From the NCBI RefSeq assembly GCF_002931055.1, contig NZ_PSXX01000007.1, positions 1 to 64,000 on the forward strand: a stretch of DNA of 64,000 nucleotides, read 5' to 3'. Below the pieces are notes generated by a model. The model made no database searches, was not told the DNA's origin, and worked only from the letters and a program-made list of their open reading frames with translations. This document shows positions 29,478 through 38,291 of the stretch, one piece after another. The stretch comes from Pseudoclavibacter sp. AY1H1 (GTDB lineage Bacteria > Actinomycetota > Actinomycetes > Actinomycetales > Microbacteriaceae). How positions within the stretch are numbered: position 1 is the first letter of the stretch; every line of letters starts with the position of its first letter. The position numbers and the translations under genes are program-made.

Positions 29478-30917
29478 ATGCCCGCCGACGTGTACACCGC
29501 CTCCGTGCTCGGAGCCCGCATCCGCCACTACCGCTCGCTCGCGAAGCTCACTCTCGACGACCTCGCGGCACAGCTCGAGACGAGCCCCAGCCGCATCTCG
29601 CTCATCGAGAACGGACGCCGCGAGCCGAAGCCCTCGGAGCTCCCCTCCTTCGCGAGGGCCCTCGGGGTGACGGTCGAGGACCTCGTGCGCGCCGAAGCGC
29701 CGAACAGCCGCGCCGCGCTCGAGCTCGAGCTGAAGCGCGCCCAGTCGTCCCCGCTGTTTGCGGGCCTCGGGCTCCCCAAGCTGCGCGGGGGCAAGGGCAT
29801 GCCAGACGACACCCTGGAGACACTCGTCGGCCTGCACCGGGAACTCGAGCGACGCGCACAGGCCGCCTCTGCGACGCCCGAGGAGGCGCGCATCCGCAAC
29901 ACACAGCAGCGGGCGTGGATGCGGGAACGCAACAACTACCTGCCGGAGATCGAGGCGGTCGCCGAGGAGCGCCTCCGCCAGGTCGGGCACGTCGCGGGGG
30001 CGCTCACGCACCGCGAGGTGCACCTCATGGTCGAGCAGCTCGGCCTCGAAATCGTCTATGCCGACGACCTCCCCCGTTCCACGCGCAGCATCACCGACCT
30101 CGAGAACGGGCGCATCTACCTGCCGCCGGAGTCGATCCCGGGCGGGCACGGGCTGCGATCCATCGCCCTCCAGGCCGTCGCCCACCGCATCCTTGGCCAT
30201 ACGCCTCCCGATTCGTACGCCGACTTCCTGCGCCAGCGGCTCGAGATCAACTACTTCGCGGCCGCCTGCCTCATCCCGCGCACGCAGGCCGTCGACTTCC
30301 TGAGCGCCCGCAAGAAGGACCGCGACCTCGCCGTGGAGGACTTCCGCGATGCGTTCGGCGTCACCCACGAGGCGGCCGCCCTGCGCATGACGAACCTCAT
30401 GACCGAGCACCTCGGGATGCGCGTGCACTTCCTGCGCGTCGGCGCCGTCGGGGAGGTCTACAAGGCCTACGAGAACGACGATCTCCCCCTGCCGCTCGAC
30501 GTGACCGGCGCCGTCGAGGGGCAGATCGTCTGCCGCCGCTGGGGGGCGAGGCGTGCGACGGAGATCGAGCACCGCACGACCGAGTTCTGGCAGTACACGG
30601 ACACGCCCGCCGGCACGTTCTGGAGCACCATCCAGACGGGCAGGTCCGCCGAGGGCGCCTTCTCGATCACCTTCGGGGTGCCCTTCGACGACGCGAAGTA
30701 CTTCCGCGGCCGCGACACCGAGAACCGCCAGGTGTCGCGCTGCCCCGACGAGACCTGCTGCCGGCGGCCCGACCCGACCCTCGCGGCACGCTGGTCCGGG
30801 CGCGCCTGGCCGAGCGCCCGCCTGCACGCGCAGATCCTCGCATCCCTCCCCGCTGGCCGGTTCCCAGGCGTCGACGACAGCGAGATCTACGCTTATCTGG
30901 AACGCCACGCGCCCTGA
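29478..30917 (+). CDS. RamB-like regulator (XRE HTH plus ImmA/IrrE and DUF2083)
   Basis: 479 residues. An XRE-type HTH lies at 10-60 (GARIRHYRSLAKLTLDDLAAQLETSPSRISLIENGR, with the helix pair at TLDDLAAQLETSPSRISLIE). An ImmA/IrrE-like domain follows (about 180-290), where the metallopeptidase HExxH is degenerate (LQAVAHRILGH). A C-terminal DUF2083-type domain has clustered Cys (SRCPDETCCRRPDP). This architecture is that of short-chain acyl-CoA responsive regulators such as RamB of acetate metabolism. The divergent ppsA is the likely target, and the GH3 gene follows 47 bases downstream. The clustered cysteines might bind metal or sense redox, which is inference. Confidence 0.88.
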   Translation: MPADVYTASVLGARIRHYRSLAKLTLDDLAAQLETSPSRISLIENGRREPKPSELPSFARALGVTVEDLVRAEAPNSRAALELELKRAQSSPLFAGLGLPKLRGGKGMPDDTLETLVGLHRELERRAQAASATPEEARIRNTQQRAWMRERNNYLPEIEAVAEERLRQVGHVAGALTHREVHLMVEQLGLEIVYADDLPRSTRSITDLENGRIYLPPESIPGGHGLRSIALQAVAHRILGHTPPDSYADFLRQRLEINYFAAACLIPRTQAVDFLSARKKDRDLAVEDFRDAFGVTHEAAALRMTNLMTEHLGMRVHFLRVGAVGEVYKAYENDDLPLPLDVTGAVEGQIVCRRWGARRATEIEHRTTEFWQYTDTPAGTFWSTIQTGRSAEGAFSITFGVPFDDAKYFRGRDTENRQVSRCPDETCCRRPDPTLAARWSGRAWPSARLHAQILASLPAGRFPGVDDSEIYAYLERHAP

Positions 30918-30964
30918 TCTCCGGGCCGCGAGCACTCCCCCGCACGACAGATCGGAGCACGACG

Positions 30965-33202
30965 ATGACCCACGCTGAGCACCTCGACGACCTCACCCTC
31001 GAAGAGAAGGCGTCCCTGACGAGCGGCGGGAGCTTCTGGTCGACGAAGTCGGTCGAGCGTGTCGGCATCCCGGTGGTGACGCTGACGGATGGGCCGCACG
31101 GGGTGCGCCTGCAGCGGGAGGGCGGCGACCACCTCGGCCTCGCCGACAGCGTCCCGGCCACGTGCTTCCCGCCCGCCGTCGCGCTCGGCTCGAGCTGGGA
31201 CGCGGACCTCGTGCGCCGCGTGGGTGTCGCGCTCGGCGAGGAGGCCAAGGCGGAGGGTGTCGGCGTGCTGCTCGGCCCCGGCATCAACATCAAGCGGTCC
31301 CCGCTGTGCGGGCGCAACTTCGAGTACTTCTCCGAGGACCCGCTCGTGAGCGGCGTCATGGGCTCTGCCCTCGTCGGCGGCCTGCAGAGCCAGGGCGTCG
31401 GGTCGTCGCTCAAGCACTTCGCCGCGAACAACCAGGAGACCGACCGGCTGCGGATCAGCGCCGACGTCGACGAGCGCCCCCTCCGCGAGATCTACCTGCG
31501 CGCCTTCCAGCGCGTCGTCACCGAGCAGCAGCCGTGGACCGTCATGTGCTCCTACAACAAGATCAACGGCGTCTACGCGTCCGAGAACCACTGGCTGCTC
31601 ACCACCGTCCTCCGCGAGGAGTGGGGCTACGAGGGCCTCGTCGTCTCCGACTGGGGCGCCGTCGACGACCGCGTCACCGGCATCGCGGCCGGGCTCGACC
31701 TCGAGATGCCGGCCAGCGGCGGGCGCACCGATGCTCAGCTCGTGGATGCGGTGCGCTCCGGCGACCTCGACGAGCAGCACGTGACCACCGCCGCCCGCCG
31801 CTCGCTGGAGCTCGTCGACAAGATCGTCGCGGGCGCAGACGCATCCGCAAGCTACGACGCGGAGGCACACCACGCGCTTGCCCGCGAGGCCGCCGGGCAC
31901 AGCATCGTGCTACTGAAGAACGAGGGCGAGCTTCTCCCGCTCGCCCCCGCCTCGAGCGAGAGCATCGCGGTGATCGGCGAGTTCGCGCGCACTCCCCGCT
32001 ACCAGGGCGCCGGCAGCTCGCTCATCAACCCGACCCGGCTCGACGACGCCCTCACGGAGCTGAGCCGGGTTGCCGGCGACCGGGTCCGATTCGCGCCCGG
32101 CTTCACGCTCGACGACTCCGGCGACGCCGACGCGCTGCGAGCGGATGCGGTCGAGGCCGCCGCGAGCGCATCCGTCGCCGTCCTCTTCCTCGGCCTGCCA
32201 GCGCACGAGGAGTCCGAGGGCTTCGACCGCGCGCACATCGACCTCCCCGCCGAGCAGCTCGAGCTGCTCGAGGCCGTGCACGCGGCGAACGAGCACGTCA
32301 TCGTCGTGCTCTCCAACGGCGGTGTCGTCCGCACCTCGACGTGGCAGGACCTCGCCCCGTCGATCGTCGAGGGCTGGCTCCTCGGGCAGGCCGGCGGCGG
32401 GGCGATCGCCGACGTGCTCTTCGGCCTCGTCAACCCGTCCGGGCGCCTCGCCGAGACGGTTCCCGTGCGCCTCGAGGATTCCCCGGCGCACGTCGGGTTC
32501 CCCGGCGCGTTCGGCCACGTGCGCTACGGCGAGGACATCTTCGTCGGCTACCGCGGCTACGACGCGCGTGCAAGCGAGGTCTCGTTCCCGTTCGGCCACG
32601 GCCTGTCGTACACGAGCTTCGCCTACGAGAACCTCGCCGTCGAGGTCGACGACAGCGGTCTGCGCATCCAAGTGGATCTCACCAACACGGGGAGCAGGGA
32701 CGGCCGCGAGGTCGTGCAGGTCTACACGGGCCTCCCCGGCTCCGCCGTACCCCGCGCGACGCGCTCGCTCGCTGCGTTCGCTGTCGTCGAGGTGGCTGCC
32801 GGCTCGACGGTCCCCGTCACCATCGAGGTGCCGCGCTCCGAGCTCGCCTACTTCCACCCGATCGCCGGGCAGTGGACGGTCGAGGGCGGCGAGTACCTCG
32901 TCGAGGTTGGTGCCTCGAGCCGCGACCTCCGCGCCTCGACGCAGGTAGCGGTCGCGGGTGACGAGCTCGCGCTCCCCCTCGACGAGACCTCGACGATCGC
33001 CGAGTGGCTCGACGACGAGCGGGGTGGCCCACTGCTGCGCACCGCACTGCTCGAGGGCGACAGCGGCCTGGCCGGAATGCTGGCCGACCCGGAGATGCTC
33101 AAGATGCTCGGCTCCATGCCGCTCGGGCGAGTAGCTGCGTTCCCCGGCAGCCCACTCGATGAGGCGGCGCTCGGCGGGCTCGTGCAGAACGCGAAGGGGT
33201 AA
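30965..33202 (+). CDS. GH3 beta-glucosidase-type glycoside hydrolase
   Basis: 745 residues, no signal peptide, so probably cytoplasmic. The GH3 N-terminal barrel has LTDGPHGVR, GPGINIKRSPLCGRNFEYFSEDP, KHFAANNQETDR and the nucleophile Asp229 in GLVVSDWGAV. The C-terminal sandwich contains ARHS/VLLKNEGELLPL-type and QGAGSSLINP stretches. A fibronectin-III-like domain (about 560-660) follows. An extra ~75-residue helical tail ends the protein. Substrates are probably beta-linked oligosaccharides or glycosides taken up by the cell. GGAGC precedes the ATG at 30965. It follows the RamB-like gene on the same strand and ends at a terminator. Confidence 0.92.
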   Translation: MTHAEHLDDLTLEEKASLTSGGSFWSTKSVERVGIPVVTLTDGPHGVRLQREGGDHLGLADSVPATCFPPAVALGSSWDADLVRRVGVALGEEAKAEGVGVLLGPGINIKRSPLCGRNFEYFSEDPLVSGVMGSALVGGLQSQGVGSSLKHFAANNQETDRLRISADVDERPLREIYLRAFQRVVTEQQPWTVMCSYNKINGVYASENHWLLTTVLREEWGYEGLVVSDWGAVDDRVTGIAAGLDLEMPASGGRTDAQLVDAVRSGDLDEQHVTTAARRSLELVDKIVAGADASASYDAEAHHALAREAAGHSIVLLKNEGELLPLAPASSESIAVIGEFARTPRYQGAGSSLINPTRLDDALTELSRVAGDRVRFAPGFTLDDSGDADALRADAVEAAASASVAVLFLGLPAHEESEGFDRAHIDLPAEQLELLEAVHAANEHVIVVLSNGGVVRTSTWQDLAPSIVEGWLLGQAGGGAIADVLFGLVNPSGRLAETVPVRLEDSPAHVGFPGAFGHVRYGEDIFVGYRGYDARASEVSFPFGHGLSYTSFAYENLAVEVDDSGLRIQVDLTNTGSRDGREVVQVYTGLPGSAVPRATRSLAAFAVVEVAAGSTVPVTIEVPRSELAYFHPIAGQWTVEGGEYLVEVGASSRDLRASTQVAVAGDELALPLDETSTIAEWLDDERGGPLLRTALLEGDSGLAGMLADPEMLKMLGSMPLGRVAAFPGSPLDEAALGGLVQNAKG

Positions 33203-33237
33203 CAGAGAGCGCAAAGGGCGAGCGGAGCGCCGGCGAC

Positions 33238-33266
33238 GTGCCGGTTCGGGGATCCCGGACCGGCAC
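33238..33266. terminator. Hairpin terminator between GH3 and tetR genes
   Basis: GTGCCGGT and ACCGGCAC arms with an inner CGGG/CCCG stem and a T-G wobble give a 13-bp stem around GAT. It lies between two convergent genes. Confidence 0.7.
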
Positions 33267-33272
33267 ATCGAT

Positions 33273-33875
33273 TCAGGCGGGCAGCACCGCCCGAACCTGC
33301 GCGCGCACCTGCTCGACGAGGTCGTCGTCGGACAACGAGGCGTTGATCGACGCGGCCATGGTCGTGAACATGATGGCGGAGACGACCTGCGCAAGCGTGC
33401 GCGCGGTGTCGTTCGTGGCAGCGGTCTCCCGCTCGATGACGTCGGCGACCAGGTCCTGGGTCTGGCTCGTCAGTGCCAGCGCCTCTGCATGCCGAGGCTC
33501 TTCCGGGTCGCCGAAGACCATCTCCCGCAGGTAGGTTCGCCCGTTCTCGATCTGCTTGCGGTTGCACGCGACGACGGGGCGAAGCACGGCAAGCACGCCG
33601 TCGAGCGCGCCGGTCGTCTCGGCCACAGCCGCCCGACCCTCCTCGAGCGCAGCCTCGTACATGGAGTTCTGCACGAGCAGCAGCAGCTCGCCCTTGGTCT
33701 TGGCGTAGAGGAACAGCGTTCCGGTGCCGATGTCGGCGCGGTCCGCGATCTCCTGCGTGGTGACGTCATCGACCCCGCGCTCGGCGAAGAGCTCGCCAGC
33801 AGCCGCCGTGATGCGCTCGAGCTTGTCGAGCTTGTTTCGCTCGCGGCGACCCATCGGACGGACGTCGGTGGTCAT
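33273..33875 (-). CDS. TetR-family regulator
   Basis: 200 residues with an N-terminal HTH (LDKLERITAAAGELFAERGV, TTQEIADRADIGTGTLFLYA) preceded by a basic MGRRERNK segment. The C-terminal half is a helical ligand domain with VSAIMFTTMAASINASL. The ATG at 33875 follows GGAGGAG at good spacing, so a longer in-frame extension to 34031 was rejected. It is divergent from the short-chain dehydrogenase at 34032, with a perfect palindrome at 33901-33912 in the shared promoter region. Confidence 0.9.
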   Translation of the reverse strand: MTTDVRPMGRRERNKLDKLERITAAAGELFAERGVDDVTTQEIADRADIGTGTLFLYAKTKGELLLLVQNSMYEAALEEGRAAVAETTGALDGVLAVLRPVVACNRKQIENGRTYLREMVFGDPEEPRHAEALALTSQTQDLVADVIERETAATNDTARTLAQVVSAIMFTTMAASINASLSDDDLVEQVRAQVRAVLPA

Positions 33876-33900
33876 CCAGATCTCCTCCGGGAATAATTCG

Positions 33901-33912
33901 TGAGCATGCTCA
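33901..33912. promoter_or_regulatory. Palindromic candidate TetR operator
   Basis: TGAGCATGCTCA is a perfect 12-bp palindrome 26 bases upstream of the tetR start, with further GAG/CTC-type words downstream (GTTATGAGTTTAG). Confidence 0.6.
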
Positions 33913-34031
33913 GTTATGAGTTTAGTCGCTAAGGTGTGGGTTCGGTACCCGTGCCGATTCTTCCACGCCGCCGCAGCGCCCATCCGCTGCCCGGAGGTCC
34001 GCGACAACCCACCGACTAGAAAGAGCCCCAC

Positions 34032-34745
34032 ATGCCTTCACTCAACGGAGCAGTTGTCCTCGTCACCGGCGCGAACGGGGGCATCGGCACGAACTTCGTC
34101 CGCGAGGCCCTCGCCCGCGGCGCCGCCAAGGTCTACGCCACGGCCCGCACGCCACGAACCTGGGACGACGAGCGGGTCGTGCCCCTCGCCCTCGACGTCA
34201 CCGACTCGGCATCCATCGCCGCCGTCGTCGAGGCGGCACCCGACGTGACCGTGCTCATCAACAACGCCGGGGCCTCGGTCTCGTCCCCGGGCATCCTGTC
34301 GCACAGCGACGAGGAGATCCGGGCGAACGTCGCGACCAACTTCCTCGGCCCCGTCTTCCTCGCGCGCGCCTACGCGCCGCTCCTCTCGAACCGTGAGGGC
34401 GCAGCCATCATCGACGTGCACTCGGCACTCAGCTGGTACGCGGTCAACGGCATCTACAGCGCCACGAAGGCCGCACTCTGGTCGGCGACGAACTCGCTGC
34501 GCCTCGAACTCCAGCCGGCAGGCGTGCACGTCGTGGGCGTCCACGTCGGCTGGGTCGACACGGCCATGGCCGCGCACACCGATGACCCGAAGACCGACCC
34601 GGCCGTGCTCGTCTCGAAGGTCTTCGACGCGACCGAGGCAGGCGAGTACGAGGTGCTCGCCGACGAGACGTCGGTGCAGCTGAGGGCAGGCCTCAGTGCC
34701 CCGCTCGAAGCGGTCTACCCGCAGCTCAGCCGCGCGACCAGCTAG
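34032..34745 (+). CDS. Short-chain dehydrogenase/reductase
   Basis: 237 residues with a complete classical SDR core: VTGANGGIG cofactor motif, NNAGA, catalytic Ser in VHSALSWYAVNGIYSATKAA with the YSATK Tyr/Lys pair, then a VHVGWVDTAM loop. Substrate unknown. It is under likely control of the divergent TetR, and so is probably induced by a small hydrophobic or reactive compound. A weak AAAGAGCC lies before the ATG at 34032. It stands alone; the AraC gene downstream is convergent. Confidence 0.92.
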   Translation: MPSLNGAVVLVTGANGGIGTNFVREALARGAAKVYATARTPRTWDDERVVPLALDVTDSASIAAVVEAAPDVTVLINNAGASVSSPGILSHSDEEIRANVATNFLGPVFLARAYAPLLSNREGAAIIDVHSALSWYAVNGIYSATKAALWSATNSLRLELQPAGVHVVGVHVGWVDTAMAAHTDDPKTDPAVLVSKVFDATEAGEYEVLADETSVQLRAGLSAPLEAVYPQLSRATS

Positions 34746-34892
34746 CGGCAGAACCGCAGAGTGGTGTGACGTTCGAGCCCAGCGGACATGCCAATCTCCA
34801 AGATTCAGTGGAGCACTGGCCGTAGCAGCCGCCGGAAGGAGGAGTCGTTCGCGCAGGCTCCGCCCCGAAAAGGCCTGATCCACGAGCGGCGG

Positions 34893-35840
34893 TCACACCT
34901 CGGGATCGGGGGGTGATTTTCCGGCGAGTGCGTTTCGCATGCGCCTGACGGTTCCGAAACCGGACCCTCTAGCAGCCATCTCAGCGGCGACGCCATCTGC
35001 GATCAACCGCTCAGCGAGGCGCACTCTTGCGCGTCGAAGATAGACCGACGGGGTCTCGCCAGTTGCCGCGAAAGCGCGATAGAGGTGCGGCTGCGAGACC
35101 CCGAGCGCGGTCGCCATCGAATACACCGTGGTCGCCGCATCTCCCGCGAACAGGGCCACATACTTCACGGCCTCGTTGTAGACACGAGCGAGTTCACTGC
35201 TCGCGCTCGACATCGTTCGAAGTTCGGTATGGGTAGCGAGCGCCCAAATCAACGCCTCAACGGCCAGCCCAACCCGCTTGAAGGCGGCGTCCTGCACGCT
35301 CGCTCGACTGCTGAGAATGGAAGCGGAGGCATCGATCAAGATCTGCAGGTACGTCGCCGATGCAGCGGCAGCGCTCACATAATTGTCCGTGACCGGTTGG
35401 GGGCGAGGGAAGATCACGAGCAGATTACTGACCGGCACGTCGGCACTCTTGCCGACGAGGTCTTCGGGGTTCGCGAAGAGCACGCGACCGGGCGTGAGTC
35501 TCTCCTTGACCCCCGCAACCTCGACCTCGACCTCACCCTCGAGACATGCCAGGAGCAACCGAGCGGCTCCCCCCGCAAACACCCGCGGGACCACGTAGCG
35601 GAACGACGCTGCCGTGTGTCGATATCGACTCAGCGCGAAGGTCTCACTCTTCACCACGTCACCATGCAGTTCGAAGCCCTCACCGGGCGATTGAATGTGC
35701 CAACCCCAGGCTCGCGCCGTCTCCACCGCAGCCTGACCAACCTCATCGACGGAGAGGGACATCGTCCGCGCGAGCCCTGCGCACCCTGCACCCTGGTGCG
35801 CGTCGAATCCGGGGCTGTTGGGCTGTCGAGACACAAACAC
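34893..35840 (-). CDS. AraC-family regulator
   Basis: About 315 residues. The C-terminal third holds an AraC-like double HTH (VYSMATALGVSQPHLYRAFAATGETPSVYLRRARVRLAERL read in two parts), while the final helix region (GFGTVRRMRNALAG) is shorter and less typical. The N-terminal part resembles a cupin-like sensor (FALSRYRHTAASFRYVVP). The start is uncertain: GTG at 35840 has a purine run too close, GTG at 35834 and ATG at 35762 are alternatives. The upstream gap is AT-richer than the rest of the window. Target genes unknown. Confidence 0.75.
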   Translation of the reverse strand: MFVSRQPNSPGFDAHQGAGCAGLARTMSLSVDEVGQAAVETARAWGWHIQSPGEGFELHGDVVKSETFALSRYRHTAASFRYVVPRVFAGGAARLLLACLEGEVEVEVAGVKERLTPGRVLFANPEDLVGKSADVPVSNLLVIFPRPQPVTDNYVSAAAASATYLQILIDASASILSSRASVQDAAFKRVGLAVEALIWALATHTELRTMSSASSELARVYNEAVKYVALFAGDAATTVYSMATALGVSQPHLYRAFAATGETPSVYLRRARVRLAERLIADGVAAEMAARGSGFGTVRRMRNALAGKSPPDPEV

Positions 35841-36296
35841 TCCATCCGTCGGACGTCAAAGGAAGAGCTCACAACTGAAAGCGACGCATCGGGCAGCAGC
35901 GTTCGTGGCGGTTGCTCGGCTCAAAGATGAGACGAACGTGCGGGCTCATTCGTCACGTTATGGGACATCGGCCAGTGCCAATGCCACGAAACACCCGGAT
36001 AAATCCTGCTTCGGCCCTGGAAATAGCGGATCACAACAGATCGAAGCACCCGACAGAATGATTTCGGTCAACGCTCAGAACGGAAATGGCATTGAGCACC
36101 AACTGGCCACAGTTGAACATCAAAAAACCTGATCAAAAGGCATTTATTGACCGGCCCATTCAATGAGAAGGACCGACCCTCACACTGCACCGAGAAAGCG
36201 GTCTATGCCTATGCTCACTCCGCGGCTGTGAGTTCACTTCAACATGTGCGCCGCACGTCAACTGCCTTGCCCCCGCACTGAAGAAAGTAGTCCTCC
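35841..36296. other. AT-richer intergenic region
   Basis: 456 bases of clearly lower GC (for example CAAAAAACCTGATCAAAAGG near 36120) between the AraC gene and a secreted protein gene. Short open frames lack ribosome sites and typical codon use. It probably contains the promoter of the downstream gene and may be acquired DNA. Confidence 0.6.
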
Positions 36297-36956
36297 ATGC
36301 CTTCCCCCGAACAGCAATCCACCGTCACCCGCCGATCAATCGTCCAAGGCGCTGCCTGGTCCCTCCCAGTGATCGCGACGGCGGTCGCCGCACCTGCGTA
36401 CGCCGCGTCGAACTGCATCCCGGCCGCGAATGCTGGCCAGTACGCCTACACGATCTCCAGCACCGGTGCTCGCAACTTCCCTCGCGACAACGGCCTCGGC
36501 TCAGGTGAGTACTACCGCGTTCCCACCAACACCAACATCGCCATCACGACCACCTTCTCGTACACCGGCCCGCAGCCACTCCCGGTCGGATCACGAATCA
36601 CCGTGAGCTACGCGGATGGCGCGCGCCAGATCACCCTCGGCCAGACATCCATCAGCGGAGCTCCCGCCGGAAGCCTCACGGCACCCGCTTCGCAGACTGC
36701 GACCTCTCCCTCGATGGTCTACACGACGACGCAGCCGATTCCGGCGAACACCACGATCACGATCACGAGCTTCGCTCGATCTGCGAACTCCATCAACGGC
36801 AACGCGGACTACCCGCTCGCACGGGTTGCCCTGCCCAACTCGTGCGATGGCACATCGCTCAACTCCCGCCTCGTCGTCAACGGACGCTCGCAGAGCTCCT
36901 CCGCGACCCAGGGCTCCGGCACCCCGCTCTGGTACTACAACATCTTCAACGGCTAA
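36297..36956 (+). CDS. Tat-type secreted surface protein, second paralogous signal
   Basis: 219 residues. STVTRRSIVQGAAWSLPVIA is a twin-arginine-like signal nearly matching the protein at 19552-20244, with cleavage near AYAAS. The mature domain is beta-rich and full of Thr, Ser, Asn and Tyr, with two Cys (SNC near its start, NSC in the C-terminal part). It has no anchor or enzyme motif. It follows an AT-rich gap beside an AraC regulator. An extracellular or surface structural role is likely, but the function is unknown. Confidence 0.85.
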   Translation: MPSPEQQSTVTRRSIVQGAAWSLPVIATAVAAPAYAASNCIPAANAGQYAYTISSTGARNFPRDNGLGSGEYYRVPTNTNIAITTTFSYTGPQPLPVGSRITVSYADGARQITLGQTSISGAPAGSLTAPASQTATSPSMVYTTTQPIPANTTITITSFARSANSINGNADYPLARVALPNSCDGTSLNSRLVVNGRSQSSSATQGSGTPLWYYNIFNG

Positions 36957-37378
36957 CCACCCTTCAACCAGCGCCGCACCCACGCGGAATGCTGGCCACT
37001 GCCCACCTCACTCAGCGGCACCGGTTGGGGAACCTCGTGCGGACCGTCGCATGCGGCACACGCGTCAGGGGACAAAGTGCGCGCAACGTCCAGCTCAGTG
37101 AGGTGTCCCGCGGTGGCTTCCGACAACGCACTCGTTGGAAGCCACCGCCATCCTTACTCCCCTCTCGATGAGCGAGAACGCCCCTCGCTTGAGCCGCGCG
37201 CAACGAAGCAGACGACTCGAAGGCGTCTCGACGACTAGCAGGTCCACTAGCCGCAGGCCTCGGCCGCAAGATCCGGCACCTACCTATAAATGCCTCGCGT
37301 CCAATGTTCCCCGCATCGGGACGGTCGAGGGTTCGCGTGCTGTTGTTCTGCGGGTCTAGGACTGTCCACCCGCTGCAA
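36957..37378. other. Intergenic region with terminator
   Basis: 422 bases between the convergent secreted-protein and hydrolase genes. Apart from the stem-loop at 37110-37148, no gene or repeat was recognised. Confidence 0.6.
37110..37148. terminator. Hairpin terminator
   Basis: GCGGTGGCTTCC (37110-37121) pairs with GGAAGCCACCGC (37137-37148), with an inner AACG/CGTT stem. It lies 154 bases past the secreted protein gene and could stop transcription from either side. Confidence 0.7.
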
Positions 37379-38239
37379 TCAGCGGGTGAGGAACTCGACG
37401 GCGACCGGGGCGAACTGGTGGTGGTACTGGAAGATGCCGCCGTGGCCCGAGTCGGAGTACATGACGAGCTCGGAGCCGGAGATGCGCCTGTGCAGGTCGT
37501 TGGAGAGCACCGACGGCACCATGCGGTCGTTGTCGCCGTTGGCGATGAGGGTCGGCTGCGTGAGGGTCGAGAGGTCGGAGGGCGCGGAGCGGCCGTAGCG
37601 CTGGATGGCCCCCAGCTGCGTCTGGAACGCCTTCAAGCTGATCGACTTGTCGCGGTCGACCGTGCGCTCGGACAACCGGGCGACGAACGCCTTCGCAGCC
37701 CGCTTGCCACGGTCGTCACGGTTGAAGAAGAGGAACTCCTTGATGTCGGAGCGGGTGAGGATGGAGCGCACGAGGTCGAGGTAGGTGACGCCGACGACCT
37801 TGTCCATGTCCTTGCCGCCGCGCGGACCGGTGCCCGTGAGCACGAGCCGGCGCACCAGGTCCGGGTGCTTGACGACGAGGTCCTGCGCGATCATCCCGCC
37901 CATGGAGAACGAGAAGATGTCGACCTTGTCGTAACCGAGCGCGGTGATGAACTCGTACGCGTGGTCGGCGGCTTCCTCGATGGTGCCGGGGACGACGCCC
38001 GTCGAGGCGCCGACGCCGCGCTGGTCGAAGGTGATGACGTGGCGCTTCTCGGCGATGGGGTCGACGATGCGGGGGTCCCAGTTGTCGAGCGTGGCCGCGA
38101 GGTGCACGAAGAAGATGACGGGGATTTCCTCCTTCGGGCCCAGCTCCCGGTAGGCGTAGCTGATGCCGCCCACGGTGATGCTCTTCGCCGGGGCGAGCGT
38201 GTAGGAGGTGACGACGGGCTCATTGGATGCAGTGCTCAT
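37379..38239 (-). CDS. Alpha/beta hydrolase (Ser nucleophile)
   Basis: 286 residues. FFVHLAATLDNW supplies the oxyanion region, and the nucleophile elbow is FSFSMGGM with Ser112. NGDNDRMVP gives the acid region and YSDSGHGGIFQ the catalytic His. It resembles haloperoxidase/esterase-like hydrolases; the substrate is unknown. It lies 52 bases downstream of the quinone oxidoreductase gene on the same strand, so the two are probably co-transcribed and could share a role in detoxifying reactive carbonyl compounds. Confidence 0.88.
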   Translation of the reverse strand: MSTASNEPVVTSYTLAPAKSITVGGISYAYRELGPKEEIPVIFFVHLAATLDNWDPRIVDPIAEKRHVITFDQRGVGASTGVVPGTIEEAADHAYEFITALGYDKVDIFSFSMGGMIAQDLVVKHPDLVRRLVLTGTGPRGGKDMDKVVGVTYLDLVRSILTRSDIKEFLFFNRDDRGKRAAKAFVARLSERTVDRDKSISLKAFQTQLGAIQRYGRSAPSDLSTLTQPTLIANGDNDRMVPSVLSNDLHRRISGSELVMYSDSGHGGIFQYHHQFAPVAVEFLTR

Positions 38240-38291
38240 GATGTTCTCTCTTGGAACTTTGAGGGGGTTGGTGGGGTGTGGCCGCCGATGG

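Noticed and set aside
35818-36132. Small plus-strand frame in the AT-rich gap
   Set aside because: No ribosome site, no family similarity by eye, and it overlaps the 5' end of the AraC gene.
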